Source of the DNA: Ovis canadensis
Lineage: Eukaryota; Chordata; Mammalia; Artiodactyla; Bovidae
NCBI RefSeq assembly: GCF_042477335.2
Contig: NC_091255.1
Coordinates: forward strand, 40,464,501 to 40,528,500
DNA length: 64,000 nt
Direction: 5' to 3'
Both the position numbers and the translations under genes were made by a program. The stretch's first letter is position 1; each line of letters begins with the position of its first letter. The notes beneath the pieces are model-generated. The model did not search any database, was not told where the DNA came from, and was given only the letters and a program-made list of their open reading frames with translations. Below, one piece after another: positions 34,236-47,152 of the stretch.

Positions 34236-35129
34236 GTATCTCTAATAAGAATTGCAAAAAGAGGGAATAAAGACAGTGGAATAGAAATAGTGTTCATAAT
34301 GACAATAGTTGATAGTTTTCCAGACTTGATAAAAATAAATAAAGTCTTCAAATTAAAGAAGCAGGGGAAGGCTAAGCATAATAGATAGAAATACATTCAC
34401 AGGTAGGCTCTTCACAGTGAAGTGAGGAAGCCAGAATACCCAGGAAGAAAAGATAAACTATCAATAACAGAGCAACTTAAAGGGCAACAGAATTTCTTAC
34501 AGTAATATCGGAGGCTGGAAGATTCAGAGCAACGGTGTCAAAGAACTGACAGAAAATAATTGCAATGTAGAATTCTGTTACCAGAAGAGTAAAGATGATG
34601 GGGGGAACATTAGCTATATGCTTTTTATGAAATATACTGAAAAGGTGAGTGATAAAGGTCTGAAAGCTATAGCAGACAACTATTAACTGAAAAAAAGCCA
34701 CTGTGTTGACTTAAGCAACAGATAAAAGGATAATTAAGGCAAAATATGCCATTAAAGATAAAAGGACACTACATATTAATAAAAGGGAGACTTTATCAGA
34801 ATGCTGTATTAATCACATATGCACCTGAGAATTTAGCTTCAAAATATATAAAGTGAAAATTTATGGGAAAAAAAGGAAATTACAAACCAGTATAGTGTAA
34901 GATGTTAATATTCCTTTCCCAGAACTGACAAAATAGCAGTCAAGAAGTTAGTAACGATAGAGACTGTTTGCACAAACACAATTAACAAGCTGATTAAAGA
35001 GACGTATGTGGAACCCTGATAATTAAAGAATGTTTTCAAACATACAAAGAATATTTTAAATAAATTGACCATATGGTATGCTACCAATGAAGTCCGAACA
35101 AATGTGTAAGAATTGATATCCTACAGGTT

Positions 35130-35340
35130 ACATCACTGCTACGCTTCAGTCGTGTCCTAATCTTTGCAACCCCATGGACCATAGTTCCCCAGGCTCCTCT
35201 GTCCATGAGATTCTCCAGGCAAGAATACTGGAGTGGGCTGCCACTTCCTTCTCCAGGGGATCTTTCCAATCCAGGGATCGAAGTTGTGTCTCTTACTTCT
35301 CTGGCATTGACAGGTAAGTTCTTTACCACTAATGTCACAA
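35130..35340 (-). mobile_element. BovA-type SINE
   Basis: From gctacgcttcagtcgtgtcc to ctttaccactaatgtcac. Confidence 0.93.
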
Positions 35341-35545
35341 TAACATTAAAAGTCAACAGCAACAATAAAAATGATTTAATATGATTGGAAATTTTTTTAA
35401 ATGTATCTTTAGGCAACCAATGAGTAGAGAAGAAAAAATGGAATTTTAGAAACAAACCATAATACAAACGTTAAATACCAAATCTGGAAAACAAGAAGCG
35501 TTGTGTGGCTAAATATTTTCCAGGAGGCTCCCAGGGTTGGTGTGT

Positions 35546-35605
35546 GCTAGTGTATATGTGTGTGTGTGGAGGCGGTGCTGGGGGCGGGGGGGCAGGCGGC
35601 GATGG
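35546..35605 (+). repeat. TG run followed by G-rich tract
   Basis: gtgtatatgtgtgtgtgtgg then gctgggggcgggggggcagg. Low complexity. Confidence 0.7.
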
Positions 35606-36795
35606 TGAGGCCAGGGGCGTATACATGTAGCATTTGCCCATCCGTAGTATGAGTGTCCCACCAGGTCTATTTCAGATTGCCAACATCAAGTGTGGCATTG
35701 GGAAGAAATACACAAAATGAACAACCCAAAATGAGCTGACTACTGTTAGTTCCAGGACACCATTGTAAGCAACTGAAATGTAGCTTTAAATGCACAGATG
35801 TAACAAAGAAGAAGGATTGGAAAAGATTAAACTGCTCTTAGAAAAAGAACAGGGCAGTAAACCCAAAGGAATTAGAAGGAAGGAAATAATAAAGATAAGA
35901 GCAGAAATTAATAACATTACAAACAAAGACACAGTCAAAAGGAGTAACAAGAGGGAAAAATGGCTTTTTTGGAAGACAAATTAAATAGGCAAACATCTGG
36001 CTAACAGGATCAAAAGAAAAGAAATTAAAGTAAAAATAAACAACAGTCTGATTTGAGAGAACATAATACAGTCGCGGTAGAAAAATAAAAGATAAATGTT
36101 ACGAACAATGCCAATAAACCTGAAAGTACAGATTGAAAGGACAACTTTCTGGAAAAACACACTGATGAAACTGACTCAAGAGGAGATGCAAAATGTGAGC
36201 GTGTGTGTTACTATCACAGAAACTGAATCAGCCACATGCCTCCTGCTGCTTCTCTCTCTTAAAATGCGTGCAGACAAGGTCACCGAGCCTGGTTGGTTTT
36301 ACAGGTAACTTCTGCCTTCAAGAGAGGAATAATTTTACTGTTATCATAATATCATAAAATTGCTTCAGAAAAACAGGAAAAAAATCCATTTGGCTCATTT
36401 CATGGGGCTATTAAGCCTTGAGACAAAACTGAAAATTCAGTCTCCTTTCATGCATGCACAAAGAGACAAATGTAAGACATCACATATTATTTTTAAAATC
36501 TGCAAAGTAATTTCTTAACTTCCTGCTAATTAAGATTTATCCAAGAATGTAAAGATGCCTTAGAAGGTAGATTAGTATTATTATTACATTAATAGATGAA
36601 AGGATAAAGATCATTTCAAAAGACACAGAAAAGATATTTAATACAATCCAACAATCATTCTTGATTAAACAAAGATACCTGCTCCAGGTAAATAAATAAA
36701 TCTTCTCAAGGAAACTAGGAATAGGTGTGAACGCTCTCAATTTGATAAAGTATGTCTTCAAAAGCCCACTGCAAATATTGACATTAACCGTGTTT

Positions 36796-37228
36796 TTTCC
36801 AAGAGTCATGTATAGATGTAAGAGTTAGACCATAAAAAAGATTGAGAACTGAATTGATGCTTTTGTATTGTGGTATTAGAGAAGATTCTTGAGATTCCCT
36901 TGGACTACAAGAAGATCAAACCCATCAGTCCAAAAAGAAATCAACCCTGAATATTCATTGGAAAGACTGATGCTGAAGCTGAAGCTCCAACACTTTGGCC
37001 ACCTGATGCAAAGAGCCAACTAACTGGAAAAGATCCTGATGCTGGGAAAGATTGAAGGCAAAAGGAGAAGGGGCCAGCAGAAGATAAGATGGTTGGATGG
37101 CATCACTGACTCAGTGGACATGAATTTGAGCAAACTCTGGGAGACAGTGGAGGAGAGACAAGCCTGGCATGCTGGAGTCCACGGGGTTGCAAAGAGTCAG
37201 GCACAACTGAGTGCCTGAACACAACAAC
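36796..37228 (+). mobile_element. BovB 3' fragment
   Basis: From gagtcatgtatagatgtaag to the tail cacaactgagtgcctgaac. Diverged, with a stop at 37021 inside the former ORF. Confidence 0.9.
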
Positions 37229-37760
37229 AAAAGTGTTGAAAACAACATGATACCCCCTTATCCCACTTTAAATGCCAGGCTATAGGTCCTAGCTAACATA
37301 ATGAGAAAATAAAAGAAAAGCTAAAAATGGAAACATTTATAGCAGCCTTATTCCTAATGGCCCCAAATTCAAAACAACCCAATTCTATCGACAAGGAGAT
37401 GGGATAACAAGTTGTGGGTGATCCAAACGATGGAAGATTATTCAGTCGTACAAGGATGGATCCCTGATGCAGGCAACGACATAAATGAAACTGAAGGCAA
37501 CATTGTGCTGTGCAAAAGCAGGCAGTCCCCAAAGAAAATATCCTATGTGATTCCTTCAATACAATATTTAGAAACTGGGAAAACTGATAGTCACAAAAAA
37601 GCAGACTGTTGGTTCACGAAGGTTGGGAGGAGGTAATTGACTGCAATGGAACTTCTAGGAGTGATGAAAATGCTCTGTATCTTGACTGGGGTGTTTACTG
37701 GACAAGTGTGTATAGTTGTTGGTGATAATTGAACCAAATAGGTAGGACCAGTGCATTTTA
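37229..37760 (+). mobile_element. Old L1M 3' UTR fragment
   Basis: Text such as cataatgagaaaataaaaga, ctaatggccccaaattcaaa and gaagattattcagtcgtaca follows late-L1 order. Confidence 0.7.
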
Positions 37761-37763
37761 TCA

Positions 37764-38346
37764 GTTGATCAGTTCAGTTCAGTTGCTCAGTTGCGCTTGA
37801 CTCTCTGCGACCCTGTGGACTGCAGCATGCCAAGCTTCCCTCTCCATCACCAACTCCCAGAGCTTACTCAAACACATGTCCATCGAGTCGGTGATGCCAT
37901 CCAGCCATCTCATCCTCTGTTATCCCCTTCTCCTCCCGCCTTCAATCTTTCCTAACATCAGGGTCTTTTCCAATGAGGCAGTTCTTTGTATCAGATGGCC
38001 AAAGTATTGAAGTTTCAGTTTCAGCATCAGTCCTTCCAATGAATACTCAGGACTGATTTCCTTTAGGATTGACTGGTTTGATCTCCTTGCAATCCAGAGG
38101 GACTCTCTAGAGTCTTCTCCAACAATACAATTTAGAAGCATCAATTATTTGTCAGCTTTCTTTATAGTCTAACTCTCACGTCCATACATGACTACTGGAA
38201 AAGCCATAGCTTTGACTAGACAGACCTTTGCAGGCAAAGTAATGTCTCTGCTTTTTAATATGCTGTCTAGGTTGGTCATAGCTTTTCTTCCAAGGAACAA
38301 GTGTCTTTTAATTGCATGGCTGCAGTCACCATTTGCAGTGATTTTG
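37764..38346 (-). mobile_element. BovB 3' fragment
   Basis: From cagttcagttcagttgctca to ttgcagtgattttg. gttgatcag occurs at both ends (37764-37772 and 38347-38355) and may be the TSD. Confidence 0.92.
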
Positions 38347-38355
38347 GTTGATCAG

Positions 38356-40070
38356 GTAATTAACTAATGATTAATTCATCAGTTGATAATTAATTTCAAA
38401 TTTAAAAAACACAGTAGACACAAAAAGCTAAAGTCTGAGGAAAAGGTATAACCTAAATAGTACAAAGAATACACATTTACATAGAATATCCAGGAGAATC
38501 TGCAAATAAATATTAGTACTAATAGGAAAGTTCAGTAAGTTTGCTAGAAATCAATATACAAAAATCAATGGTTATTGTTAAAGGACATTATTAACCACGA
38601 CAATAAAAGCTTTTAAGGTGCCCAGAAATAAACCTGACAAATGATGCGTCAGATTTTTATGGAGAAAGCAACAAAACCTTATGGAAAGGGGAAAGAAAAA
38701 AAGGATTTACTATAATCATGGATGGGAGGGGTCAATGTTACAAAGCTCACAATTTTCTCCAAATTTACCTATGAATTCAATATGATTTCAATAAAAATCT
38801 CTGTTGAGTTTTGCAAAGAACTTGACAAGAATATGCTAAAGAATTGCAAAGAAAAAAGAGGAGGAGAAGGGAGAGGGGGGATCTTTTTGTATATTGGTGC
38901 TCATTAAAAAGCCCCAGTAATAGCTTGAACAATGTGCTATTGCCACAGAGAACAAGGGCCTTAGAGAAAAAATCACTTAGATATGGAAGTCTGAAATATG
39001 GCTGAGATAGCATTTCATGTTTCTAGGCAAAAGATAAGCGATTTCAATAAATTATGCTGGGACATCACCATACAGGAAAAGACAGGTCTAACTTTCACTT
39101 GAAATAGGGTAAAAATGACTATCTACTTCTTTGTTATATCCCGCAAATCATCTAAATGTTCAAGCAAAATTTAGAAAGAAAATATAGGAGGCTATCCTTA
39201 TGACATCTCAATACTGTCATTTCTATCTAAGGTCCCAAAAGTATAAATCATATTGAGAAAAGAAAATACTGAGAATACGACTGTATCAAACTAAGAACTG
39301 CTGTGTATCAGGACAACAATGAAAAGAAAATCAAGAAGGAAAAGAAAGTCAATAGTCCCTATAAGGTGTATACAACCCATGTTTACTAGTTTGATATAAC
39401 TGAAATATAATAGAATTCCAAACAGCCAAGCGAACAATACTAGCAAAGAAGCACAAATAAACAAATGGAAAGAGGTTTCAATCTCTCTGGTAAACAAAGC
39501 AAAATCCACACTAGAATAATAAAATACCATCCCACACCTATAAACTGACAAAACTCAATAATCAATAACCAACAATCAGTCAATAATTCCAATACTAATA
39601 AGAACAGGTGGGACTACTGGGAATAGCTCATACAGTGTTGGCATGGCTACAAACTGATTCTACTACTTCAGGGCATTCCAGGGGTCAAAGAACCCACCTG
39701 CCAATGCAGGAGACTCAGGAGACGTGGATTCATTCCCTGGGTCGGGATGATGCCCTGAGGAAGGAAATGGCGACCCACTCCAGTGTTCTTGCCTGGAGAA
39801 TCCCATGGACAGAGATGCTGGTGGGCTACAGTCCATGGGGTCGCAAAGAGTCGGACATGACGAGCATGCATACATGTTTCCCACATGGCAACACACGCAC
39901 AAGGAAAAATGTGAGACTGTTCGTTGCGACATGGTTCACAGTAGGAAAAATCTAGGGAAAAGCCACAAATGTTATTAAATCATATACTATAAAAAAGTAT
40001 ACAAATAAACCTCATGTATATTTATCGTAGATGCATGTATATTCAGAAGATGTATATACTGATCCCCACA
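38356..40070 (+). mobile_element. Decayed L1M ORF2 sequence, split by a Bov-tA
   Basis: Contains gaattcaatatgatttcaat and caatggttattgttaaagga in L1 ORF2 order, up to 39660, then 39880-40070 with L1-like text. Confidence 0.65.
39665..39875 (+). mobile_element. Bov-tA SINE
   Basis: From cttcagggcattccaggggt to gtcggacatgacgagcatg. Confidence 0.92.
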
Positions 40071-40084
40071 ACATGGGGACTGTG

Positions 40085-41380
40085 GTAGTATATGGGCACC
40101 CAGATTGCCTGGGCCAGAATCCTGGCTCCTCTAGTCACTACCTGTGTGACCTGGGCCAGTGACGTAACCAATCTTTCCTGAGCCCCTCGGCTAGAAAATG
40201 GGGGATACAAATAGTATGGACGACCTCCCATGTCTGTGGAAGGCTTTAAAGGGGCTAATGTATGCAAAGTGCTCAGATAATGGCCAGCATATAGTAGATT
40301 TGCAGAGATCAAATTGCCAACATCCGCTGGATCATGGAAAAAGCAGGAGAGTTCCAGAAAAACATCTATTTCTGCTTTATTGACTATGCCAACAGACTGG
40401 TTCCAAATAGGAAGAGGAGTACGTCAAGGCTGTATATTGTCACCCTGCTTATTTAACTTATATGCAGAGTACGTCATGAGAAACGCTGGACTGGAAGAAA
40501 CACAAGCTGGAATCAAGATTGCCGGGAGAAATATCAATCACCTCAGATATGCAGATGACACCACCCTTACGGCAGAAAGTGAAGAGGAGCTAAAAAACCT
40601 CTTGATGAAAGTGAAAGAGGAGAGCGAAAAAGTTGGCTTAAAGCTCAACATTCGGAAAATGAAGATCATGGCATCTGGTCCCATCACTTCATGGGAAATA
40701 GATGGGGAAACAGTAGAAACAGTGTCAGACTTTATTTTTCTGGGCTCCAAAATCATTGCAGATGGTGACTGCAGCCATAAAATTAAAAGACGTTTACTCC
40801 TTGGAAGAAAAGTTATGACCAACCTAGGTAGCATATTCAAAAGCAGAGACATTACTTTGCTGATTAAGGTCCGTCTAGTCAAGGCTATGGTTTTTCCTGT
40901 GGTCATGTATAGATGTGAGAGTTGGACTGTGAAGAAGGCTGAGTGCCGAAGAATTGATGCTTTTGAACTGTGGTGTTGGAGAGGACTCTTGAGAGTCCCT
41001 TGGACTGCAAGGAGATCCAACCAGTCCATTCTGAAGGAGATCAACCCTGGGATTTCTTTGGAAGGAATGATGCTAAAGCTGAAGCTCCAGTACTTTGGCC
41101 ACCTCATGGGAAGAGTTGACTCATTGGAAAAGACTTTGATGCTGGGAGGGATTGGGGGCAGGAGGAGAAGGGGACAACAGAGGATGAGATGGCTGGATGG
41201 CATCACTGACTCGATGGACGTGAGTCTGAGTGAACTCCGGGAGATGGTGATGGACAGGGAGGCCTGGCGTGCTGTGATTCATAGGGTTGCAAAGAGTCGG
41301 ACATGACTGAGTGACTGAACTGAGCTGAACTGACGGCTGTCATTATCATAATTGTCATTATTCTCCTCATCAAGGCAATA
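40085..41380 (+). mobile_element. MIR SINE split by BovB
   Basis: 40085-40303 follows the MIR order (gaatcctggctcctctagtc; gtgtgacctgggccagtgac; ggccagcatatagtagat). The MIR tail (gtcattatcataattgtcat) resumes at 41338, after the BovB. Confidence 0.75.
40305..41337 (+). mobile_element. BovB LINE with reverse-transcriptase remnant (internal deletion)
   Basis: The plus-strand ORF ending at 41306 carries the RTE-type reverse transcriptase second half, including [14 protein letters not shown] and the catalytic LRYADDTTL box, then the C-terminal region to VAKSRT. At 40390/40391 the text jumps from ttgactatgcc to aacagactggttcc. In BovB as I remember it a stretch of roughly 170-180 nt lies between these, including the first catalytic Asp. 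The upstream BovB text is in another frame. The copy cannot encode an active enzyme. Confidence 0.96.
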
Positions 41381-41589
41381 GTTGCTTCTGGGGAGGGCAG
41401 GGAGGGATGCAGACAAACCTATAGCTTTATCTGCAAGGAAATCTGGCTACACGTGAACACACATTCACCCTGAGTTTAATGTGAGTTTGTGGCCGAGGGT
41501 ACCGTGTAAATGATTATTTGTCACAGAACTTTCCAGACTTCGTTGTGTGTTTCAAATAGATAGTATATTAAAAGTTTTTTTTAACCACT

Positions 41590-42272
41590 GTAACCATTTT
41601 ATAATTTATTTATTTTAATTGGAGGTTAATTACTTTACAATACTGTATTGGTTTTGCCATACATTGACATGAATCTTCCACGGGTGTACATGTGTTCCCC
41701 ATCCTGAACCTCTCTCCCATATCCCTCCCCATCCCATCCCTCCGGATCATCCCGGTGTACCAGCCCTGAGCATCCTGTATCATGCATCAAACCTGGACTG
41801 GCGATTTGTCTCACATATGATAATATACATGTTTCAATGCCATTCTCCCAAATCATCCTAACCTCACCCTCTCCCACAGAGTCCAAAAGACTGTTCTATA
41901 CATCTGTGTCTCTTGCTGTCTCGCAAAAGAGACACAGATGTAGAGATGGTTATCGTTACCATCTTTCTAAATTCCATATATATGCGTTAGTATACTGTAC
42001 TGGTGTTTTTCTTTCTGGCTTACTTCACTCTGTATAATAGGCTCCAGTTTCATCCACCTCATTAGAACTGATTCAAATGTATCCTTTTTCATGGCTGAGT
42101 AATACTCCATTGTGTATATGTACCACAGCTTTCTTATCCATTCATCTGCTGATGGACATCTAGGTTGCTTCCATGTCCTGGCTATTATAAACAGTGCTGT
42201 GATGAACACTGGGGTACAAGTGTCTCTTTCAATTCTGGTTTCCTCAGTGGGTATGACCAACAGTGGAAAGAC
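41590..42272 (-). mobile_element. Ruminant L1 3' end with ORF2 C-terminus
   Basis: Starts with the 3' UTR complement (ttttaattggaggttaatt). Minus-strand frame 41967-42260 encodes the L1 ORF2 C-terminal motif WYIYTMEYYSAMK and ends LTHIYGI. 5' truncated and little decayed. Confidence 0.95.
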
Positions 42273-42363
42273 AAATGGCCCATGGAATATTATGGAGAAA
42301 TATGTTTAAATTGCCTTGTGACTATGAGAGGAAGATATTGTAGGATCACATTTTTGGACTGAC

Positions 42364-42408
42364 ACGACATTTCAGACACGACTGAGCGACTTAGCACACA
42401 CACACACC
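42364..42408 (+). mobile_element. Bov-tA 3' tail fragment
   Basis: gacacgactgagcgacttag followed by (ca)n. Only the last 45 bp of the SINE. Confidence 0.6.
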
Positions 42409-42410
42409 AG

Positions 42411-43771
42411 AATCCCTTACCATAGAAAAATCTCTAGATCCTAAAGTATGTTAGAAAAAAATCTTTAATTTCATAAGAGCAATCCTTCTTTTGAAATAGC
42501 CACTCACATATGAATAGATCTACTTTACCTCTGAGCAAACTGACAATACGCAGAGAAAGACAGAACATCCTATATATATGTATTTTTTTTTACTTAAAGT
42601 ATTTTATCGTGATTATGACTAATTAAGATAGACTTGGAGTTAGTGGAGTCTAGTTCAGGGAATCTTCCCTGCATTTGCCTTTGGGCATGGTGATTTCTGA
42701 TTTGATGGTTTATCTTGAAATTTACTGATGAAAATAGAGTTACCTTGGAGATGATGGATAGCAAGCTGACCTGTTCACACTTGATGTAACACATTTTGGG
42801 ATTTGTGGACAGAGCGCCCAAGGCAAGTAGGATTCTAAGTCCTGGTGAGTGTGCAATTTGCCTTCCTGAGGACCCAGAGGGAAAGGAAGAGTGGTAAGCC
42901 TTGGCAGGAAGGCAGCAACCCAGACATAAAATACCTCAGCTCTGAATGTGTCCGCTGGAGCAGAAATGTATTAAAATCCTATTTTAGACCATAAGGCACA
43001 CGCACCAGTGAAGCAGCAGCTCCCGCTAAGTCAAGTTTGTTTTGTACTTTGTTGCAGTACTTTTTTTTAAAATGAAACTGTGAATGGTTGAGCAGCCCTG
43101 GCTTTAAAAGGAATCTCTCAAGGACCCACGCCATGACGGGTTGTAGCAGAGCAGCCAAGTTGTTGCCTTCTCCATAAAACCATTCGCGAGCTTCTCATTA
43201 TGGCTGTGTTGCACTTCCCTCTTCAGAAACAAGCAAGGACCAACTTGACCTGTAAATAGAATCTCTTCCTTCTTGGAGGATGGTCATTTCAGCTGAATCC
43301 CAAGTGGAAGAGTTTCATTAGATTGGGGAGAAAGGGGAAGGCAGGCGGAGGATAAAAGAAGCTTTAAGGAGAAAGAGGGTGTTTCTGCTTCTAAAACTTC
43401 TTCACCATCCCTATTACCAGTTACTGTCTGTAAGGCTATCTGCTCCTCCTCCCCACTTTTCATGGAATCCTGAAGTCCTAGAGGAGGGTGTGACTGCATT
43501 AATTTTCTAAATGAGCACATTGACTGTCAGGGTCATGAAAGAGGAACAATGGAGAACCACCACATTCTGGAGGAGACAGACAAGATGTGCTATCTAGAGG
43601 CCGTGTGGGATCCTGGGTCGAATCCTAGAGCAGAGAAAGGGCAACAGTAAAAAAACCAAAAAACAGGAAGTCCAGGTGAAGCCTGTAGTTCAGTAAGGGA
43701 TTCTGTACACTGTTACATTCTTAGTTTTGATGAACGTATCACTGTTATTTAAGATGCAATTGGTAGTGCGT
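42411..43771. other. Unique sequence
   Basis: No gene or repeat recognised in 1.36 kb. ORFs stay below 80 codons. Confidence 0.55.
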
Positions 43772-43783
43772 GAGCTATAGAAA

Positions 43784-43923
43784 CTGGAGAAGGAAATGGC
43801 AACCCACTCCAGTGTTCTTGCCTGGAGAATCCCAGGGATGGCGGAGCCTGGTGGGCTGCCATCTAGGGGTTGCACAGAGTTGGATACGACTGAAGTGACT
43901 TAGCAGCAGCAGCAGCAGCAGCA
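43784..43923 (+). mobile_element. Bov-tA SINE, 5' truncated, (AGC)n tail, 12-bp TSD
   Basis: Starts ctggagaaggaaatgg and ends in a run of about six agc units. Flanked by perfect gagctatagaaa at 43772-43783 and 43924-43935. Confidence 0.96.
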
Positions 43924-44078
43924 GAGCTATAGAAAAGCAATCTTTGTCACTTTACAACACATTTTTATTTTTTCTAGACATTAAAAGACACTAAATAAGG
44001 CTAAAATTAAAAGTAAAATGTTCAAGAAATTGGTTGCTGTGTGACAGACGTGCAGTGTGTTTTTCTCCAATAAAAATG

Positions 44079-44287
44079 GTTAGCGCTAGTTGCTCAGTTG
44101 TGTCTGACTCTCTGCAGCCCCATGGACTGTAGCCCACCAGGTTCCTTTATCCATGAAATTATCCAGGCAAGAATACTGGAGTGGGTAGCCATTCCCTTCT
44201 CCGGGTGATCTTCCCAATCCAGGGATCAAACCCAGGTCTCCTGCACTGCAGGCAGATTCTTTACTGTCAGAGCCACCAGGGAAGCTC
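44079..44287 (-). mobile_element. Bov-tA SINE with 7-bp TSD
   Basis: Flanked by aaaaatg at 44072-44078 and 44288-44294. Confidence 0.93.
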
Positions 44288-44548
44288 AAAAATGATGGTT
44301 GCAGAATGTTTATTGCCTGTGGAATCTGATACTAGCTATGCTGAAGAAATTCAGGGAACTCACTTGGCTAGTTGAAGATAAATATGATGTCCAGTGCTGG
44401 GCTATCTGCTCCTTGTCTCTTCAGGGCGTGAGTAGAAAATTCAAGAATATCACTGGAGACACTGTTACTCATAACCTATTTCCTGCATGGCAGTCTATTT
44501 GCCAGCAGTGTTTTGAGCAAGAACTAGAGTTCTGGGGAAGCCAGGGTG

Positions 44549-44772
44549 GGTTTCCCATGTGGCGCTAGTGGTAAAGAACCTGCCTGCCAATGCAGGAGAG
44601 AAAAGAGATGCAGGTTCCATCCCTGGGTCAGGAAGCTCCCCTGGAGGAGGAAATGGCAACTCACTCCGGCATTCTTGCCTGGGAAATCCCACGGACAGAG
44701 GAGCCTGTTGGGCTACAGTCCATGGAGTCGCAAAGAGTCAGACACAACTAGTGACTAAACAACACCAACAAG
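44549..44772 (+). mobile_element. Bov-tA SINE
   Basis: From gtttcccatgtggcgctagt to gtgactaaacaacaccaac. Confidence 0.94.
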
Positions 44773-45133
44773 GGGCAGGGCATGGAGGTTACAAGGAAGT
44801 CCATCTAGTGAGGTCAGAGGCCTTCAGTGTGCACTGTGAGTTCTTGTCCTGGGAGTTCTAGAACTTGTTGAAGTTTTTCTTTAAGTCACAGTGATAAAAG
44901 GGCAGTGAACCCACAATTGGCTAAGCTACCCCAATCTTGGTAGAATAGAAGCTTGGATTAGGAGATAAGTGGTTATGAAAAAAAAAAAAAGGAATAAAAT
45001 ACCCCAAAGAAGATAACATTTCTTGCTTGCCTGTCTCTGTGGCTTGAGAATCATACCTGCCATACTTTCTGCCCAGCTGTGTACCGTTACTTACTTTTGA
45101 GACTGACATTTCTAACACCATGAAACATCGTGT
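44773..45133. other. Unique sequence
   Basis: No gene or repeat recognised. An A-run is at 44979-44990. Confidence 0.5.
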
Positions 45134-45144
45134 TTTAAATCAGC

Positions 45145-45347
45145 TTGTTATTGTTATTTAGTCTCTCAGTCATGTCTGACTCTTTTGTGACACTGGACTG
45201 TAGCCCACCAGTTTCCTCTTTCCAAAGGAAAGAATATTGGAGTGGGTTGCCATTTCCTTCTCCAGGGAATCTTCTGACTCAGGGATCCAACCCGCATCTC
45301 CTGCACTGGTAGGTGGATTCTTTACCACTGAGCCACCTAGGAAGTCC
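45145..45347 (-). mobile_element. Bov-tA SINE with 11-bp TSD
   Basis: Flanked by tttaaatcagc (45134-45144) and tttaagtcagc (45348-45358), one mismatch. Confidence 0.94.
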
Positions 45348-45358
45348 TTTAAGTCAGC

Positions 45359-46063
45359 AGTAAGTGCATATTTCTTTATTTCTTAACTTGGCAAATGAAG
45401 TGGTTTATTAAAAATGAAAGGTGGGGGTTTGGGTTTGTCTTGTTTTTTCTCTTTTTTAATGGCAGAATTTTCAACAACAACCTTGAGGAAGCTCTTAAAC
45501 AAAGCCAAGCTTTTCTGACACTCAATAATGGATATATTCTGAAGTCATATATTTTTGACAAAGTTTTCTAACAATATAAATATTTCATAATTTCTTGATA
45601 CAATAATAATCAGTATTAAATACTATTTTTCTGTGAATTTTTAAAACACCTAAGGTACCTAAGTTCAGTGTGTTCATCTTCTTGTTTTTAAGGAACAAAT
45701 TAGTTTCAGTTCAAATGAAATAGGACAAAATTAAAACAAAATAGGACATTTGACCCATTTTAAAAGCAACAGCCCAGCAAATAAATGCAGACATGGTAAA
45801 TAAAGGTGTCCAGCTACCTTCTCTATAAAGCAATGGTTGGAAGCAATGAATCAAAAAATTTGTTTAATACAGTAGTTTTCCTATTTGGCTCTTTTTCTAA
45901 ACCCTCTTCAGCTCCACCATTTGCACCGAATTTGCCCTAGCTATAATTTGAAGGGGTCAGTCATGGAAAAGTCCTGAGAAGTGTTGTCAAGTTTATTTCC
46001 TAATTGAGACACATTTTCATTTTTTGGATTTTCTCCTTCTGTTTTCTGTGCTTAAAAACCTCT
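45359..46063. other. AT-rich unique sequence
   Basis: No gene or repeat recognised. Confidence 0.5.
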
Positions 46064-46232
46064 TGGGACATCCCTGGTGGTCCAGTGGCTAAGACTCTGT
46101 TCTCCCAGTGCAGGGGGCCCGGGTTCAATTCCTGGTCAGGGAATCAGAGCCCACGTGTGCCAACTGAAAGATACTACATGCCACAACTAAGACCCAGTGC
46201 AGCCAAATAAATACTCACATAAATAAAAGTAA
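46064..46232 (+). mobile_element. CHR-type SINE
   Basis: From gggacatccctggtggtcc to gcagccaaataaatac. Confidence 0.9.
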
Positions 46233-46624
46233 ATACTTCTCAAAAGCCTCTGGTATGCAAAAATACCTTTTTGATTTACAAGTAAAAAACAGGAAAAAAT
46301 ACACATCATTTAAATTTCTCTTTCACAAAGATGTACATCTCATAGGTGCACAGATTCAAACATATACCCTGGAATCTAAAGTACCCAACTCAGATAATAG
46401 CATGATCTATTTTAAATCAGAAATGTTTTGTTTTTGCATTCTTAGTTCTCGCCCCCTGAGCTCAGAAATATGAGTAACGACCTCAGCAAATGGGCAATGG
46501 TTATTTATCAGCCTGTTTGAAAAATTCTGATGCTATGGAGGACTTTCTCTGCTTTAGGTTTTCTCTTTGTCTACTCTAGATAGAGGGATAGAAACAGTAA
46601 TAAAAAGATAACTGAGGACCTGCT
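46233..46624. other. Unique sequence
   Basis: No gene or repeat recognised. Confidence 0.5.
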
Positions 46625-46800
46625 AGACACAGAGAATGGTGCTTGGTACTTTAACTGGACCACAATTTAATGTATTTAGTTGCTCTGTAAGTTGTGTGCT
46701 GCTCCCATTTCACAGATGAAGATCAGAAAAGTTAAGTGGCCTAAGACCGACCAGGCAGGAAACTGCCATGGTCAAGCCTGCTTCAGGTCAGGTCTGTCCA
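46625..46800 (-). mobile_element. MIR SINE fragment
   Basis: Complement of the MIR body: cccatttcacagatgaagat with aagtggcctaagacc after it. Confidence 0.65.
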
Positions 46801-47149
46801 GCTCCCTCATCTTTCGCTTTATTCTCTCTCACCTCACAATTCACAGTTATGTAGCTTCTAACTTGAACTCTATGGCTGCAGGCATTGCGGTGTCTAGTAG
46901 TTGAGATGGGAGAGCGGTGGGATTAGAAAGAGAGCAAGACTGGCTGGACATTGACGGTTGCTGAAGAGCTACACCTGCCCCTGTTTGGGTAGGGTCAGAT
47001 CGCTCTGGTTTTCATACATTTGAAAATTTTCATAATAAACTGAGGTGTATAGGAATGTTCATGCTCTATAAAGACACTCAATGGATATAAATGGCTCATC
47101 CCTAACTGGGACATTACAAAGGGTCCCCTCACCCCAACACCCCAACTGG

Positions 47150-47152
<3 letters not shown>

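Larger units (their letters stand above)
33765..36795 (+). mobile_element. Decayed L1/HAL1 sequence, interrupted
   Basis: Scattered L1 ORF1/ORF2 text: gatgaactggaagccaaatc, gcaatgtagaattctgttac, gaatttagcttcaaaatata, cacagaaaagatatttaata, gaaactaggaataggtgtga. Stops are frequent and no frame survives. Several copies may be present. Confidence 0.6.

Noticed and set aside
40538..41206. Minus-strand ORF of 222 codons opposite the BovB reverse transcriptase
   Set aside because: It is the antisense shadow of BovB ORF2. The same antisense frame appears in the BovB at 32333.
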